This document shows, piece after piece, positions 43,198 through 54,922 of a stretch of DNA of 64,000 nt. Every line of letters begins with the position of its first letter. Within the stretch, counting starts at the first letter, position 1. The notes below the pieces were generated by a model. The model saw nothing but the letters and a program-made list of their open reading frames with translations. It was not told where the DNA came from and ran no database searches. The position numbers and the translations under genes were made by a program. Location of the stretch: assembly GCF_030035675.1 (NCBI RefSeq), contig NC_084482.1, forward strand, positions 229,889,943 to 229,953,942, read 5' to 3'. The DNA is from Rhineura floridana (lineage: Eukaryota; Chordata; Lepidosauria; Squamata; Rhineuridae).

Positions 43198-45453
43198 TGC
43201 AAAGTCCAGAGGGTCACATCACTTGAAAATGCTTGGAAGTTGTTTAAAAACACTGTATTAGAAGCTCAACTTGAGTGCATACCGCAGATCAGAAAAGGTA
43301 CCGCCAGGGCCAAGAAGATGCCAGCATGGTTAACGAGCAAAGTCAAGGAAGCTCTTAGAGGCAAAAAGTCTTCCTTCAGAAAATGGAAGTCTGGTCCGAA
43401 TGAAGAAAATAAAAAAGAACACAAACTCTGGCAAAAGAAATGCAAGAAGACAATAAGGGATGCTAAAAAAGAATTTGAGGAGCACATTGCTAAGAACATA
43501 AAAACCAACAAGAAAAAATTCTATATATACATTCAAAGCAGGAGACCATCTAGGGAGGCAATTGGACCCTTGGATGATAAGGGAGTCAAAGGTGTACTAA
43601 AGAACGATAAGGAGATTGCAGAGAAGCTAAATGGATTCTTTGCATCTGTCTTCACAGTGGAAGATATAGGGCAGATCCCTGAACCTGAACTAACATTTGC
43701 AGGAAGGGAATCTGAGGAACTGAGACAAATAGTGGTAACGAGAGAGGAAGTTCTAGGCTTAATGGACAATATAAAAACTGACAAATCACCGGGCAGGGAT
43801 GGCATCCACCCAAGAGTTCTCAAAGAACTCAAATGTGAAATTACTGATCTGCTAACTAAAATATGTAACTTGTCCCTCGGGTCCTCCTCTGTGCCTGAGG
43901 ACTGGAAAGTGGCCAATGTAACGCCAATCTTCAAAAAGGGATCCAGAAGGGATCCCGGAAATTACAGGCCAGTTAGCTTAACTTCTGTCCCTGGAAAACT
44001 GGTAGAAAGTATTATTAAAGCTAGATTAACTAAGCACATAGAAGAACAAGCCTTGCTGAAGCAGAGCCAGCATGGCTTCTGCAAGGGAATGTCCTGTCTC
44101 AGTAACCTATTAGAATTCTTTGAGAGTGTCAACAAGCATATAGATAGAGGTGATCCAGTGGATATAGTGTACTTAGACTTTCAAAAAGCGTTTGACAAGG
44201 TACCTCACCAAAGACTTCTGAGGAAGCTTAGCAGTCATGGAATAAGAGGAGAGGTCCTCTTGTGGATAAGGAATTGGATAAGAAGCAGAAAGCAGAGAGT
44301 AGGAATAAACGGACAGTTCTCCCAATGGAGGGCTGTAGAAAGTGGACTCCCTCAAGGATCGGTATTGGGACCTGTACTTTTCAACTTGTTCATTAATGAC
44401 CTAGAATCAGGAGTGAGCAGTGAAGTGGCCAAGTTTGCTGACGACACTAAATTGTTCAGGGTTGTTAAAACAAAAAGGGATTGCGAAGAGCTCCAAAAAG
44501 ACCTCTCCAAACTGAGTGAATGGGTGGAAAAACGGCAAATGCAATTCAATATAAACAAGTGTAAAATTATGCATATTGGAGCAAAAAATCTGAATTTCAC
44601 ATATACGCTCATGGGGTCTGAACTGGCGGTGACCGACCAGGAGAGAGACCTCGGGGTTGTAGTGGACAGCACGATGAAAATGTCGACCCAGTGTGTGGCA
44701 GCTGTGAAAAAGGCAAATTCCATGCTAGCAATAATTAGGAAAGGTATTGAAAATAAAACAGCCGATATCATAATGCCGTTGTATAAATCTATGGTGCGGC
44801 CGCATTTGGAATACTGTGTACAGTTTTGGTCGCCTCATCTCAAAAAGGATATTATAGAGTTCGAAAAGGTTCAGAAGAGGGCAACCAGAATGATCAAGGG
44901 GATGGAGCGACTCCCTTACAAAGAAAGGTTACAGCATTTGGGGCTTTTTAGTTTAGAGAAAAGGCGGGTCAGAGGAGACATGATAGAAGTGTATAAAATT
45001 ATGCATGGCACTGAGAAAGTGGATAGAGAACAGTTCTTCTCCCTCTTTCATAATACTAGAACTCGTGGACATTCAAAGAAGCTGAATGTTGGAAGATTCA
45101 GGACAGACAAAAGGAAGTACTTCTTTACTCAGTGCATAGTTAAACTATGGAATTTGCTCCCACAAGATGCAGTAATGGCCACCAGCTTGGATGGCTTTAA
45201 AAGAAGATTAGACAAATTCATGAAGGACAGGGCTATCAACGGCTACTAGCCGTGATGGCTGTGCTCTGCCACCCTAGTCAGAGGCAGCATGCTTCTGAAA
45301 ACCAGTTGCCGGAAGCCTCAGGAGGGGAGAGTGTTCTTGCACTCGGGTCCTGCTTGTGGGCTTCCCCCAGGCACCTGGTTGGCCACTGTGAGAACAGGAT
45401 GCTGGACTAGATGGGCCACTGGCCTGATCCAGCAGGCTCTTCTTATGTTCTTA
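43198..45453 (+). mobile_element. CR1 LINE with open reverse transcriptase frame
   Basis: A 5'-truncated CR1 whose reading frame is open for 669 codons (43240-45249), from just after the endonuclease to the normal C-terminus DRAINGY. RT motifs are all present: PVSLTSVPGKLVESII, HGFCKGMSCLSNLLEFF, DIVYLDFQKAFDKVPH (A), [20 protein letters not shown] (B), KFADDTKLF (C, FADD) and LEYCVQFWSPHL. The 3' UTR follows and ends TCTTCTTATGTTCTTA. The endonuclease and ORF1 are absent, so it cannot move on its own. The open frame indicates a young insertion. It lies in the first intron of gene C. Confidence 0.95.
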
Positions 45454-45524
45454 AATCTGCTGCAGAGGAAGGCCTCCCTCTCTCCAACTCAAAAAGGACG
45501 TCTAGAGGGTGCCTCGGAACACCC

Positions 45525-45655
45525 TCCCCCAACCTGGTACTCTCTGGGTGCTTTAGACCACAGCTCCCATTGGCCCCACCAGGCATGGCAGTAGGACCTG
45601 GTGGAAGTTGGGAGGACAATACTTCCAGAGGGCACCAGGCTGGCAAATGATGCCT
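45525..45655. repeat. Palindromic MITE fragment
   Basis: TACTCTCTGGGTGCTTTAGA, CAGCTCCCATTGGCC and CTTCCAGAGGGCACCAGGC mark a diverged copy of the hairpin family. Confidence 0.5.
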
Positions 45656-46290
45656 TATCCTCCTGCACTCCTCAAAATGGGGGTCTTGAACTTCTCAAGG
45701 ATTATCAATACCTTGGCACAGTCGTTAACCAAAATGGGGACAATAGTCAAGAAATCAGAAGAAGGCTGGGACTGGGGAGGGCAGCTGTGAGAGAACTAGA
45801 AAAGATCCTCAAATGCAAAGATGTATCACTGAACACCAAAGTCAGGATCATTCAGACCATGGTATTCCCAATCTCTATGTGTGAATGTGAAAGTTGGACA
45901 GTGAAAAAGGCGGATAAGAGAAAAATTAACTCCTTTGAAATGTGGTGTTGAAGGAGAGCTTTGCGCATACCATGGACTGTGAAAAAGATAAATTTAAAAG
46001 AACAAATTAAACCAGAACTATCATTAGAAGCTAAAATGCTGAAACTGAGGTTCTCATACTTTGGACACATTACGAGAAGACCTGATTGACTAGAAAAGAG
46101 AATAATGCTGGGGAAAACAGAAGAGAGCGGAAAAAGAGGAAGGCCAAACAAGAGATGGATTGATTCCTTAAAGGAAGCCACAGACCTGAACTTACAAGAT
46201 CTCAACAGGGAGGTTCATGACATATGATCTTGGAGGTCACTGATTCATAGGGTCGCCATAAGTCAAAATTGAACTGCAGGCACATAACAA
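45656..46290 (+). mobile_element. RTE-BovB LINE 3' part
   Basis: Encodes the end of the BovB RT: DYQYLGTVVNQNGDNSQEI, RRRLGLGRAAVRELEKILK, ESWTVKKADKRKINSFEMWC and, past a stop near 45949, KRGRPNKRWIDSLKEATDL. The tail GTCGCCATAAGTCAAAATTG and (ACAATA)n follow. At least two stops are present. Confidence 0.9.
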
Positions 46291-46390
46291 CAATAACAAC
46301 AGATGTTGTTAGGCTACAACTCCTAGCATCCCTGGCAAGGGATGATGGGGGCTGCTGTCCAAAAACATCTGGGGGGAAACTGCCTCAGGC
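46291..46390. repeat. Palindromic MITE fragment
   Basis: GATGTTGTTAGGCTACAACT and GGGGGCTGCTGTCCAAAAAC with CATCTGGGGG form imperfect arms of the hairpin family. Confidence 0.5.
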
Positions 46391-46879
46391 ATGGGCTGCG
46401 GCTTCTCCGAGAGGTTTTAGGGAGGGAGGGGTTTCCTAGCCCAGCTACCCTGGCACACTCTTTAACTGCCACGATTCTGGTCCGCATGGTCCTAAACAGT
46501 GGCATGATTTAAAGGGGAACCCTCCTCACAGCAAGACGGACTTCTGGCATGCAAAGTGGGCGCTCCCCTGCTGCTGAGCTTCACTCCTTCCTCAAAAGAC
46601 AACAGCAAGGCTCCAGTCCTCATGGGTCTCAATAAAGGGATGGTTTAAACAGGAACAGGGAACCCACACCCATGTCAAGCCAGACTTTTTGCATGCAAAG
46701 CGGGTCCTCTGAGCGCGGGTCCTCTGAGCGCGGGTCCTCCCCCCCCCCCCCGCTTGCATGGCAGGATCTCATGCAGGGAGGGAGGGGTGTGTGTGTATCT
46801 TCCTCTGGGGGGGCAGGGGAGAAAGGTGGATCTTCCCCCCACCCCTTCCCCCCAACTGGCCTCCGCCCTCCAACCCCCC

Positions 46880-47060
46880 CATTACAAACTCACCAAACCT
46901 CTCGCAGCTCTCTTCCTCTTCCTCTCTCGCCTCGGGCAGGGAGGGAGGAGGGAGAGGAAGTGACGTCCACACTTCTCATTTCCTCCTCCTCCTCCTGCCA
47001 GGCCTCTCTAGGATTGCAGCGTGGGGTTTTAACCCGTGCAGGCCCGAGCCACGGGGTGCC
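46880..47060 (-). promoter_or_regulatory. Probable promoter and first-exon region of gene C
   Basis: A GC-rich block with an ETS/CRE-like GAGGAAGTGACGTCC at 46954-46968. On the minus strand a good donor (GGTTTG/GTGAGTTT, exon end 46894) lies about 60 bp downstream. A GAGCGCGGGTCCTCT unit is repeated near 46707-46738. The motif is close to the CAGGAAGTGACC in the A/B island. Start site inferred. Confidence 0.5.
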
Positions 47061-47449
47061 CCTAGATTACTCCCCCTCTTTCCCTGAAGTTAGTTCCTAG
47101 TTCCCAGTTCCTTATTCACTTGAAAGTTCCAAACACTAAAAAAGGAGAAAAGTTGACAGCTACAGCAACTTCAAGCCAAAGTTAACATGTCTCTGAACCC
47201 CAAAATATGTGTTGGGGTACACTGTATGATATATCACTGTGATCGGGGGACTCTCCCCGTCAAGGCTAACAATACGTTTATGCAATCAAAATAATCAGGC
47301 TTCTGCTATTATCATAAATGCATAATGATGTCGTAAAATCATAAAAAATGAGGAACTGGAGGTGCTCACCTCAAAATCTGCTCTGGGCCAGGACAAATCA
47401 TATACCCCATGAAAGCAACTGGTTTTCAGAAGCATGCTGCCTCCAACCA

Positions 47450-47967
47450 TAGAATCATAGAATAGTAGAGTTGGAAGGGGGCTATAAGGCCATCAAGTCC
47501 AACCCCCTGCTCAATGCAGGAATCCATTTCAAAGCATTCCCGAAAGATGGCTGTCCAGCTGCCTCTTGAAGGCCTCCAGTGTCGGAGAGCCCACTACCTC
47601 TCTAGGTCATTGGTTCCATTGTCGTATGGTTCTAACAGTTAGGAAGTTTTTCCTGATGTCAAGTCGAAATCTCGCTTCCTGCAACTTGTGCCCATTATTC
47701 CGTGTCCTGCACTCTGGGACGATCGGGAAGAGATCCTGGCCCTCCTCTATGTGACAACCTTTAATGTACTTGAAGAGTGCTATCATATCTCCCCTCAGTC
47801 TTCTCGTCTCCAAGCTAAACATGCCCAGTTCTTTCAGTCTCTCCTCATAGGGCTTTGTTTCCAGTCCCCTGATCATCTGTCTTGCCCTCCTCTGAACCTG
47901 TTCCAGTTTGTATGCATCCTTCTTGAAGTGCAGAGACCAGAACTGGATGCAGTATTCAAGATGAGGC
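47450..47967 (-). mobile_element. CR1 LINE 3' part (left piece)
   Basis: Minus-strand CR1 of the ATTCTATG-tail family, open for over 100 codons: [40 protein letters not shown] and [19 protein letters not shown]. It is interrupted at 47968 by an LTR and continues at 48782. Confidence 0.88.
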
Positions 47968-48777
47968 TGATGAGAAATTTTCTGGCAAAATTGCCCACTG
48001 TTTACCTCAGTACACCCGGGTAGGAGTGCGAGCTGAGAGAGTCCCAATGAATAATTTCCTTCCAGATACCAAGTAAAAACACACAATACTTCTTGATCAA
48101 AAAGTGTCTCAATCTTACGCGGGCACAGCAGCCTGGCAAGAAGGAGCCCCGTTTATTTTTCAACAAGGGATTATATAGGGTTTTGGGGATCAAGCATCAA
48201 TAAACACAATGTAATCAAACAAGAAAGAAAATAACAGATGTAAGCTACATATCACTTGATACATATCAAAGCCAGGATGTACCCCCTTTTGAAATACAAA
48301 TTCTTTGGTTTAACTCATCGTAAGATAAGCATGAGAATGTCAGGAAGAGAAACACTTTGGGGGTCATAAACGCAAAGCACATATACAAAGAGTGCTTACA
48401 TATACATTCTGCAAGTCGTTTATCAACGTGTATGTCCTTTACTTAGCACAGTGTGTATCTAGTTACAAAAGACTTCTAAGATATGCCTATGAAACATGTG
48501 AAGGGAATACCCTTTTGTTATTTACAAGCAGGATGAGATATCCAAGTGTGAAGGGAAGCTACAGAGAATTCAAAGCAGTCAAGGACGGTTGAGCGATTAG
48601 CTTTGGAAACTTTATTGCAGTTGCAGAGGCCCTGTACCCTGTCAGTTTCTGTTTGAAGGAAACAGAACTTAAGCAAGCCATCTGCTAGCCAGTCCCAGTA
48701 TGCTTTGCAACTTTGGTTCATGGTGGGGTGATCCGAGACATAGTGCTGTGGGCCTATGGGTCCGAATTATCCCAACA
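47968..48777 (-). mobile_element. Solo LTR of an endogenous retrovirus, inserted in CR1
   Basis: An 810-bp segment bounded by TG...CA and flanked by AGGC on both sides (47964-47967 and 48778-48781), a 4-bp target duplication. On the minus strand it has a TATA-like CCCTATATAATCCC near 48175 and an AATAAA just after it near 48152, as in a retroviral U3/R. No internal coding lies beside it, so it is a fossil left by recombination between two LTRs. Family not identified. Confidence 0.78.
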
Positions 48778-48781
48778 AGGC

Positions 48782-49062
48782 CTAGCCAGTGCTGAATAGA
48801 GAGGAACTAATACGTCACACGATTTGGAAACTAAACTTCTCTTAATGCAGCCTAATATAGCATTTGCCTTTTTTGCAGCCACATCCCACTGTTCGCTCAT
48901 ATTCAGCTTGTGATCAACGACAATTCCAAGATCCTTCTCACATGTCATACTGCTATGCCCCTCAACTTTGTATCATCTGCAAATTTGATAAGCATGCTTT
49001 GTACCTCCTCATCCAAGTCATTAATAAAAATGTTAAAGAGCACTGGGCCCACGACTGATCAC
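48782..49062 (-). mobile_element. CR1 LINE (right piece of the interrupted copy)
   Basis: Continues the CR1 from 47967: CTAGCCAGTGCTGAATAGAG, GCCACATCCCACTGTTCGC, and minus-strand coding for [20 protein letters not shown]; the FADD region is close to the right end (CTGCAAATTTGATAAGC). Confidence 0.85.
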
Positions 49063-50004
49063 CAATGAATGAAAGATGTGTATTTACCTAAATAGCTGGC
49101 TTTTACCCTGGATTTAGATCACTGGGACTTAAGACTTTGTAAAATAATGAAAAAGGTAAATTCTCTTCTGTGGCACACAATTTTTGCTTTTGGTGTTTAG
49201 TCTGTTTACAACAATGTAGGTAAAGCAGGAAAATCTACTCCCTCAACTCCATATAAACCAATTGGTTCTTTTGTCAGTGTTCAGATGGATTCCAGAGAAA
49301 TGCCTCAGTGTGCAAGATTTAACTATGTATTGGTTTTACTTGACATGTTTTTAGGATGGGTAGAGAGGAACGTGTCTGCTCTCCAGGATTGGCAGACTGA
49401 TAGGAGACAGTAGCTACAGGCCAGAATAAAGCCTTCAGAAAAGTCCTCTTGTGAGCCTTAGCTCAGACAGGCAGCTCTGACTGATGAAACAATTTCCCTG
49501 TTGACCTTGTATCTTCCACACTCATTGTGGCACTTGGATTCCCAGGCACCTTAGACACGGAAAGGAAGAGGTGTTCTGGTGCTACAGTGGAATTTGGCTC
49601 ATGTTTTTCATCCGAAAACTCCTGCTGGATTGAGAAAGAAAAGTGACAATGAAATCTTGAAGAGTTGCCTGCAGAGGCAAGCCAAAATAATACTGGAAAA
49701 TGGGAAAAGGGAGGTGTTTCTTTACAGTGGCGTCACTGGGGTTGGTGTCACCCGGTGCGGTAACTCATGGTGTCACCCCCATGGACCTCCTCCCGTACCA
49801 GACCATACAGAATCCTTAGTAATGCTTTTTGTATTTTCTTGTTTTGTATTCTGTTCTACCCAAAACCAATAAAAACATTATTTTTTAAAAAATTACTATA
49901 CAGGCCCTACCTTCACATAACCTTTTGCTTGTCCCATTGTTATTCAATATTGTTAAAGGGTTATGTAAGGTCAGCATGCGCACCATGCATTTATACCACT
50001 TGAA
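49063..50004. other. Unassigned stretch
   Basis: No gene recognised. TGGCGTCACTGGGGTTGGTG at 49730 and the following GTCACCC text suggest a piece of another DNA element. An AATAAA-containing A-rich end is at 49868-49890. Confidence 0.4.
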
Positions 50005-50006
50005 AT

Positions 50007-50240
50007 AGTCATGGCTTCCCTCAAAGAATCCTGGGAAGTGTAGCTTAAGAAGGGTGCTGAGAATTGTTAGGAGAATCCGATTCCCTTCAGAGACCTACAG
50101 TTCTCCAGTTCCCTGGAAAGAGAGATTGATTGTTAAACCACTCTGAGAATTGAACCTCTGTGAAGGGAATAGCGGTTTCCTAACTCTCAGCTCCCTCCAC
50201 CAACTACCCTTCCCAGGATTCTTTGAGGGAAGTCATGACT
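50007..50240. mobile_element. Long-stem palindromic MITE
   Basis: Begins AGTCATGGCTTCCCTC and ends GAGGGAAGTCATGACT. The arms continue inward as AAAGAATCCTGGGAAGTGTAG and its mirror CTACCCTTCCCAGGATTC, then TGCTGAGAATTGTTAGG against CCTAACTCTCAGC. About 230 bp, no coding, both arms well preserved. Confidence 0.8.
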
Positions 50241-51639
50241 GTTTAACAGGGCTGGTGCCAGGCATGACTGGGCCCTTGGGCGCCAGCCTGCCCTGGGCCC
50301 CCCACTCCCAGACCCCTCCTACAGACCATGTGGGACTGCTCCACCTACCTCTTCTCTTTCTGTGAAGGCCCTGCACACTGGGCACACAGGTCGCTGCCAT
50401 CAACTAAGATGGCAGCGGAGGCTTCTCTAAGGGGCTGATACCCCTACCACCATCTTTGTTGATGGCATGCATGTACGCTATGCTGCATGCATGCAAATGC
50501 CTGCCATCAATTAAGATGGCAGAAGCCTCTGCTGCCATTGTGGTTGATGGCAGCTGTGCGCAGAGCGCACAAGGCATTCACAAAAAGGGAGGAGATGTAG
50601 GTGGAGCGGGCCGGCGCTGTGGGTCCGCACAGTCTGGGAGCCCCTGAGAGTTTTGTCTCTGCTATGTGTGGCAGGGTCAGGAGTCGACCCTGCTGAGGGT
50701 CACGGAAGGGGAGCGCTACCCCCACACCCTAAGGAGGGGCCCTTCAGGGACCCCTCGGCCAGGGCCCAACCTGAACGCCTTTTGGCAGCAGCCCCGCTGT
50801 TTAAATGTGAAATAACAGTGGAATAAATGTATGGCATGAAAGTGATCCAAGTGATCCAAGTGTAAATGTGTAAATGAAATGCCATGTTCAGTCACTGACA
50901 ACATCATCCTATTCCTTGTGTGAGGCTTTTATCGTTTACAATTTCACATGGTAATTTGTCTTCACAAAGTCACCATACTTTTCTCCCAGGCACCAGGGCA
51001 CACCTGTATTGTAACACACTACAATCTTTTCCTATTAATCATTGCTATTACTATACAACACACAGGCCTCTGCAATATTTAGCATCCAAAAAGAACCTAT
51101 ATCTTAGGAGACAGATCCTAGGAGAAGGAATCCTATAGAAAGCTAGTTTTCAACACCACCCTAGCAGGAAAGCTTCAGGGGACACTGTAAACAAGGCTAA
51201 ATTCCAGTCGGAGAGAAGGGGGAAAAGGAAACTCCACCGACACATCCAGGGAGAGAGTCAGCTCAGTCCTTGCTAAAAAGGGCAGCTTCAGCCTTCCTGA
51301 AACACAACCACAAGCTCTGTTTCCCTAGGTTAAAGAAAGGTCAGGCTGTTCTAGGTGGGAAAACAACGAGACACATCATTGGCTGGCAGCAGTAGCTGGG
51401 AGGAACCAGCCACACATATAAAGTCAGAGCACCCTAGCGAGGGAGCCTGCTCCACGAGCTAGAGGGAGCCCCAGCTGATGAAGCGTCAAGACGAGTTAAG
51501 CAGCAGAGAGAGTTCGGCAGCAGGGCGAGGAGGCCAGGGCCTCCCACTCTGCCCGTCCGTTCCGTAACCTCAACTAAACCGGTCTCCAACCCATTGACAT
51601 AATAAACCTTAAACAAAACTATGCAGGTAAGAAGCCAGC
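50241..51639. other. Unassigned stretch with promoter-like signals
   Basis: From 50255 a possible DNA element starts (CAGGGCTGGTGCCAGGC) that contains a repeated AAGATGGCAG motif. At about 51413 ACACATATAAAGTC looks like a TATA box and AATAAA at about 51600 like a processing signal. This could be an unrecognised LTR or the 5' UTR of the CR1 that follows. Confidence 0.35.
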
Positions 51640-52325
51640 AGGGGTGTGAGGGCTTTCCAGTGTTTTGCACTGCCTGCAGCATGTACGACTATCTGCCTGT
51701 TGGACAGAAGTCGTGGGTGTGCTCTCGGTGCAATGAGCTCCTGGCTCTCCGGGAATGACTTCATTTCCTTGAGGCCAAGGTGGCGGACCTGGAAAAGCTG
51801 AGAGAGGCAGAGAGGTGTGTGGAGGAGGCCTTCAGGGACATTATAGCTGTATCCCACTCCAAGGATGGAAGCTCTCCTGCTATCATGGAGAACGATGGTC
51901 TCGGGGAAGGACAGCATCCAGCTGAGGAAGAGGGAAACGATCCCTTAGAAGGGACCCATTCCTTGGTGGATGAGCAGGTATCCTCTCATGCCAAGGATAT
52001 ATCTCCAGGGGCTGGAAGGATCCTTGTAGTGGGTGATTCGATCATTAGGAACATAGACAGTGGGGTGTGTGATGGGTGTGTAGACCGCAAGGTGTTTTGC
52101 CTGCCTGGTGCGAAGATTGCGGATATCGCCCATCATTTAGATAGTTTGGTAGACAGTGCTGGGGAGGAGTCAGTGGTCATGGTGCACGTTGGCACCAACG
52201 ACATGGGGAAATGCAGCTGTGAGGTCCTGGAAGCAAAATTTAGGTTGCTAGGTAGGATGCTGAAAGCCAGGACCTCCAAGGTGGCTTTCTCTGAAATGCT
52301 ACCGGTTCCACGTGCAGGACCAGCT
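51640..52325 (+). mobile_element. CR1 LINE 5' part: ORF1 with esterase-like domain
   Basis: Start of a long CR1. A Cys-containing segment (YDYLPVGQKSWVCSRCNEL) near 51680 and a coiled-coil-like stretch near 51780 are followed by an SGNH-esterase domain: ILVVGDSIIRNID carries the GDS nucleophile block and VMVHVGTNDMGK the GTND block. It is cut at 52325 by a Ty1/copia composite and continues at 57749. One stop interrupts the frame near 51755. Confidence 0.85.
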
Positions 52326-52741
52326 TGTTGACGTGTGAGCGTTGTTGCGTGAAACAGCATACATTACGTTGGAGTTAAGTTGAGCAAGAAACTTCTTCAG
52401 AGCATTAGAGCATGTTAAGGGTCTTTATTAAGACATTATGGCCAAAGGCTTAAGAGTAAATACATGTAGAGTTTCTTCAGTCACCCCCCTTCTGGTGCCT
52501 CTCTCTCAGTTCAGAGGCAATACACAGAAGACCAGCCTCACAGTTCAGAGGCAATATTCAGAAGACACAACTTACAGACTCTGTTAGAACTTTCCCAGTT
52601 GCTATCTCACGTTACCATGACAACCGCTGGCCTTGGATGTCTGCTCACTCTCAGGCCAGGAGATAACAGTTACTTCTCCAAACTTGCAGGCTTTATGGAA
52701 AACAACTAGAGACAGTAATGCCTATGGGTCACAGCCCAACA
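52326..52741 (-). mobile_element. Ty1/copia LTR (outer, copy a)
   Basis: A 416-bp LTR, TGTTGACG...CCCAACA on the plus strand, in minus orientation. A polypurine tract (GGAAAAAAAGGGGGATA on the minus strand) lies directly beside it inside the element. It holds two units of a 34-bp tandem repeat. It matches the inner LTR at 54443-54922 along most of its length. Confidence 0.9.
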
Positions 52742-54442
52742 TATCCCCCTTTTTTTCCATTAAGACTGCAAATACTTTCCATTGCATCTATAACTTTTCC
52801 ATTTCAGCAATACATTTCTACAATACAAAGGTAATACATTTCAATACATTGCATCATACAGATCCATATTACATCTCAGTACATTGCAGTACATTTCAGA
52901 ACATCTCTGTACATTTAGCTAGAACTTTATTCAATCAAACTTTGGCTCATTCCAAGCCTTGGCACCAGTTTGCCAAATTTCTCCTCACACAAAGGCTTGG
53001 TCATTATGTCAGCCACCATGTTTTGTTTCTTGCTGCTCCAGTCAATGCATGACCCGTGCCACATCACAACTATGCCAGAGGTTGACTTACGACTGCTCAG
53101 TTTTCCTGCATGATCTGCATCCACAAAACATTCAAGACCTCCTGTCTTTGCTCCTGACAAAACCAGACTCTTTGTCTTCGTGCTTTCAGATTTACGTCAA
53201 GATCTGGTTTAAATGGTTGCGCTTGTGTTTCTGGACACCAAGCTCTGAAATATGCATTCTCTTGTGCTCTAGGTGCACGCTTGCCACGTCTCTTACCCTG
53301 TGGCTTGTAAACTCGGCTGCGATGCACTCTTTCAGGCATCAGCCTGACTGCATTACATGAATACTGTGGCTGTGTGCTTTTAACAGCTGTCTTCTTACAG
53401 CTCTGACCGTCATTCTCTTTCCGCCCCATTAAACTCAAGGCATCAGCACACTTCACACCCACGGTCATTCTAAACTGCCCCTGTGTCATAAAACCCTGAC
53501 AGACAACTTTGCCTCTTCTTTGCACAAAACATTTCCCTCTGTCAAACAAGACTGAAAATTGACAACTGGTCAGTTTTCTCACTGATAATATGTTATGAGA
53601 CAGTTCTGGTACAAACAAACAATCTGACAGTATTCCAAGCTTATCAAATCTCACCAGTCCACGGGCTTCCACCCTTTTGTGTGATCCATCTGCAAGTTGC
53701 ACAAAATCTTGCACTTCTTCTGAAGCATAAAACAAACTTCTGTCTTTAATTAATATATGGCTTGCCCCGCTGTCGACAAGCCAGTTAACAGGTCCTAAAT
53801 CTTGAGACTTCTGTTTACAAACAAAGTTCACACTTCCCTGCTTCAAGCCTCCTTCCCTGGAGTTTCGCTTGACTGCACAGTCTTTTCGGAGATGCCCACG
53901 AGCCCCACAGGCATAACAAGCCTTTAACAGCTGCTGCTTGTAATCCTGTTTGCTTTTGGCTGCCTCCTCCGGTTCGGCACTTTTCTCCTCCTTGCTTCTG
54001 ACAGCTTCCATCAGCTCGGCTCTCTGCGCCTTCTGCCTCCGCTGCCATTCCTGGGACAAATCCTGCAACACGTCCCACATCTGTTTAGCCGACGGCTCAT
54101 CTCTCACACACATCAGTTGAGAATCCGATAGAGCCAAGATTATAAACGCCTGCGCCCTCTGATCTTTGTGCTTCCAGGCCGCGGTCAATACCGCCAGGGG
54201 TGGTTCATCTATAATGTCCCATAAATCCTCTGTTATCAGCAAAGCCCGCATTCTTGGCTTCCAGCTGCCATAATTCTTTTCCGTCAATCTTTCCATTGGC
54301 AAGCCTCCCCCAGACAGGTTTACAGCCATGTTGCTCACCTCCGTCTGGTACAATCAATCAAGCTGCCCTCTGGAACTCCGTCTGCCGTTCAGACCAGCCA
54401 CTTACTCCTGTGTAACGCGCTGTGGATCTGGGCCCATAACCC
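52742..54442 (-). mobile_element. Ty1/copia internal region 1 (fossil)
   Basis: Broken copy. Parts seen on the minus strand are a gag with a CCHC knuckle (CYACGARGHLRKDC), an aspartic protease site (VDSGASHIL) and a short RNase H end. The primer-binding site at 54428-54442 touches LTR b. Several breaks; a fossil. Confidence 0.88.
54428..54442 (-). other. Primer-binding site: initiator tRNA-Met anticodon arm
   Basis: The plus strand reads CTGGGCCCATAACCC, the anticodon arm of eukaryotic initiator tRNA-Met (CAT anticodon inside). It touches the inner LTR. Drosophila copia is known to be primed by this half-tRNA. The same site recurs at 57735-57748. Confidence 0.85.
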
Positions 54443-54922
54443 TGTTGATGTTTGGCGGTTCTTGCGTGAAACAAACATGTTACGTTGGATGTAAGATGGT
54501 AAAGAATCATCACAGAGGCATTGAGAAAGTTTAAGAGTCTTTACTTAAAAGACATTATGGCCAAAGGCTTAAGAATAAATACATGTAGAGTTTCTTCAGT
54601 CACCCCCCTTCTGGTGCCTCTCTCTCCAAAGGTATACACAGAAGACAACCTCTCAGTTCAGAGGCAATACACAGAAGACCAGCCTCACAGTTCAGAGGCA
54701 ATATTCAGAAGACCAGCCTCACAGTTCAGAGGCAATATTCAGAAGACACAACTTACAGACTCTGTTAGAACTTTCCCAGTTGCTATCTCACGTTACCATG
54801 ACAACCGCTGGCTTTGGATGTCTGCTCACTCTCAGGCCAAGAGATAACAGTTACTTCTCCAAACTTGCAGGCTTTATGGAAAACAACTAGAGACAGTAAT
54901 GCCCATGGATCACAGCCCAACA
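54443..54922 (-). mobile_element. Ty1/copia LTR (inner, copy b)
   Basis: A 480-bp LTR, TGTTGATG...CCCAACA, closely related to LTR a but longer, mostly because the 34-bp repeat (CAGTTCAGAGGCAATA-type unit) has more copies. It separates internal regions 1 and 2. Confidence 0.9.

Noticed and set aside
51780-52331. A host esterase gene at the GDS-containing frame
   Set aside because: It is CR1 ORF1: it continues at 57749 into the CR1 endonuclease and RT on the same strand.
54600-54740. CRISPR-like array of 34-bp repeats
   Set aside because: The units are directly adjacent with no unique spacers, lie within a copia LTR, and the genome is vertebrate.
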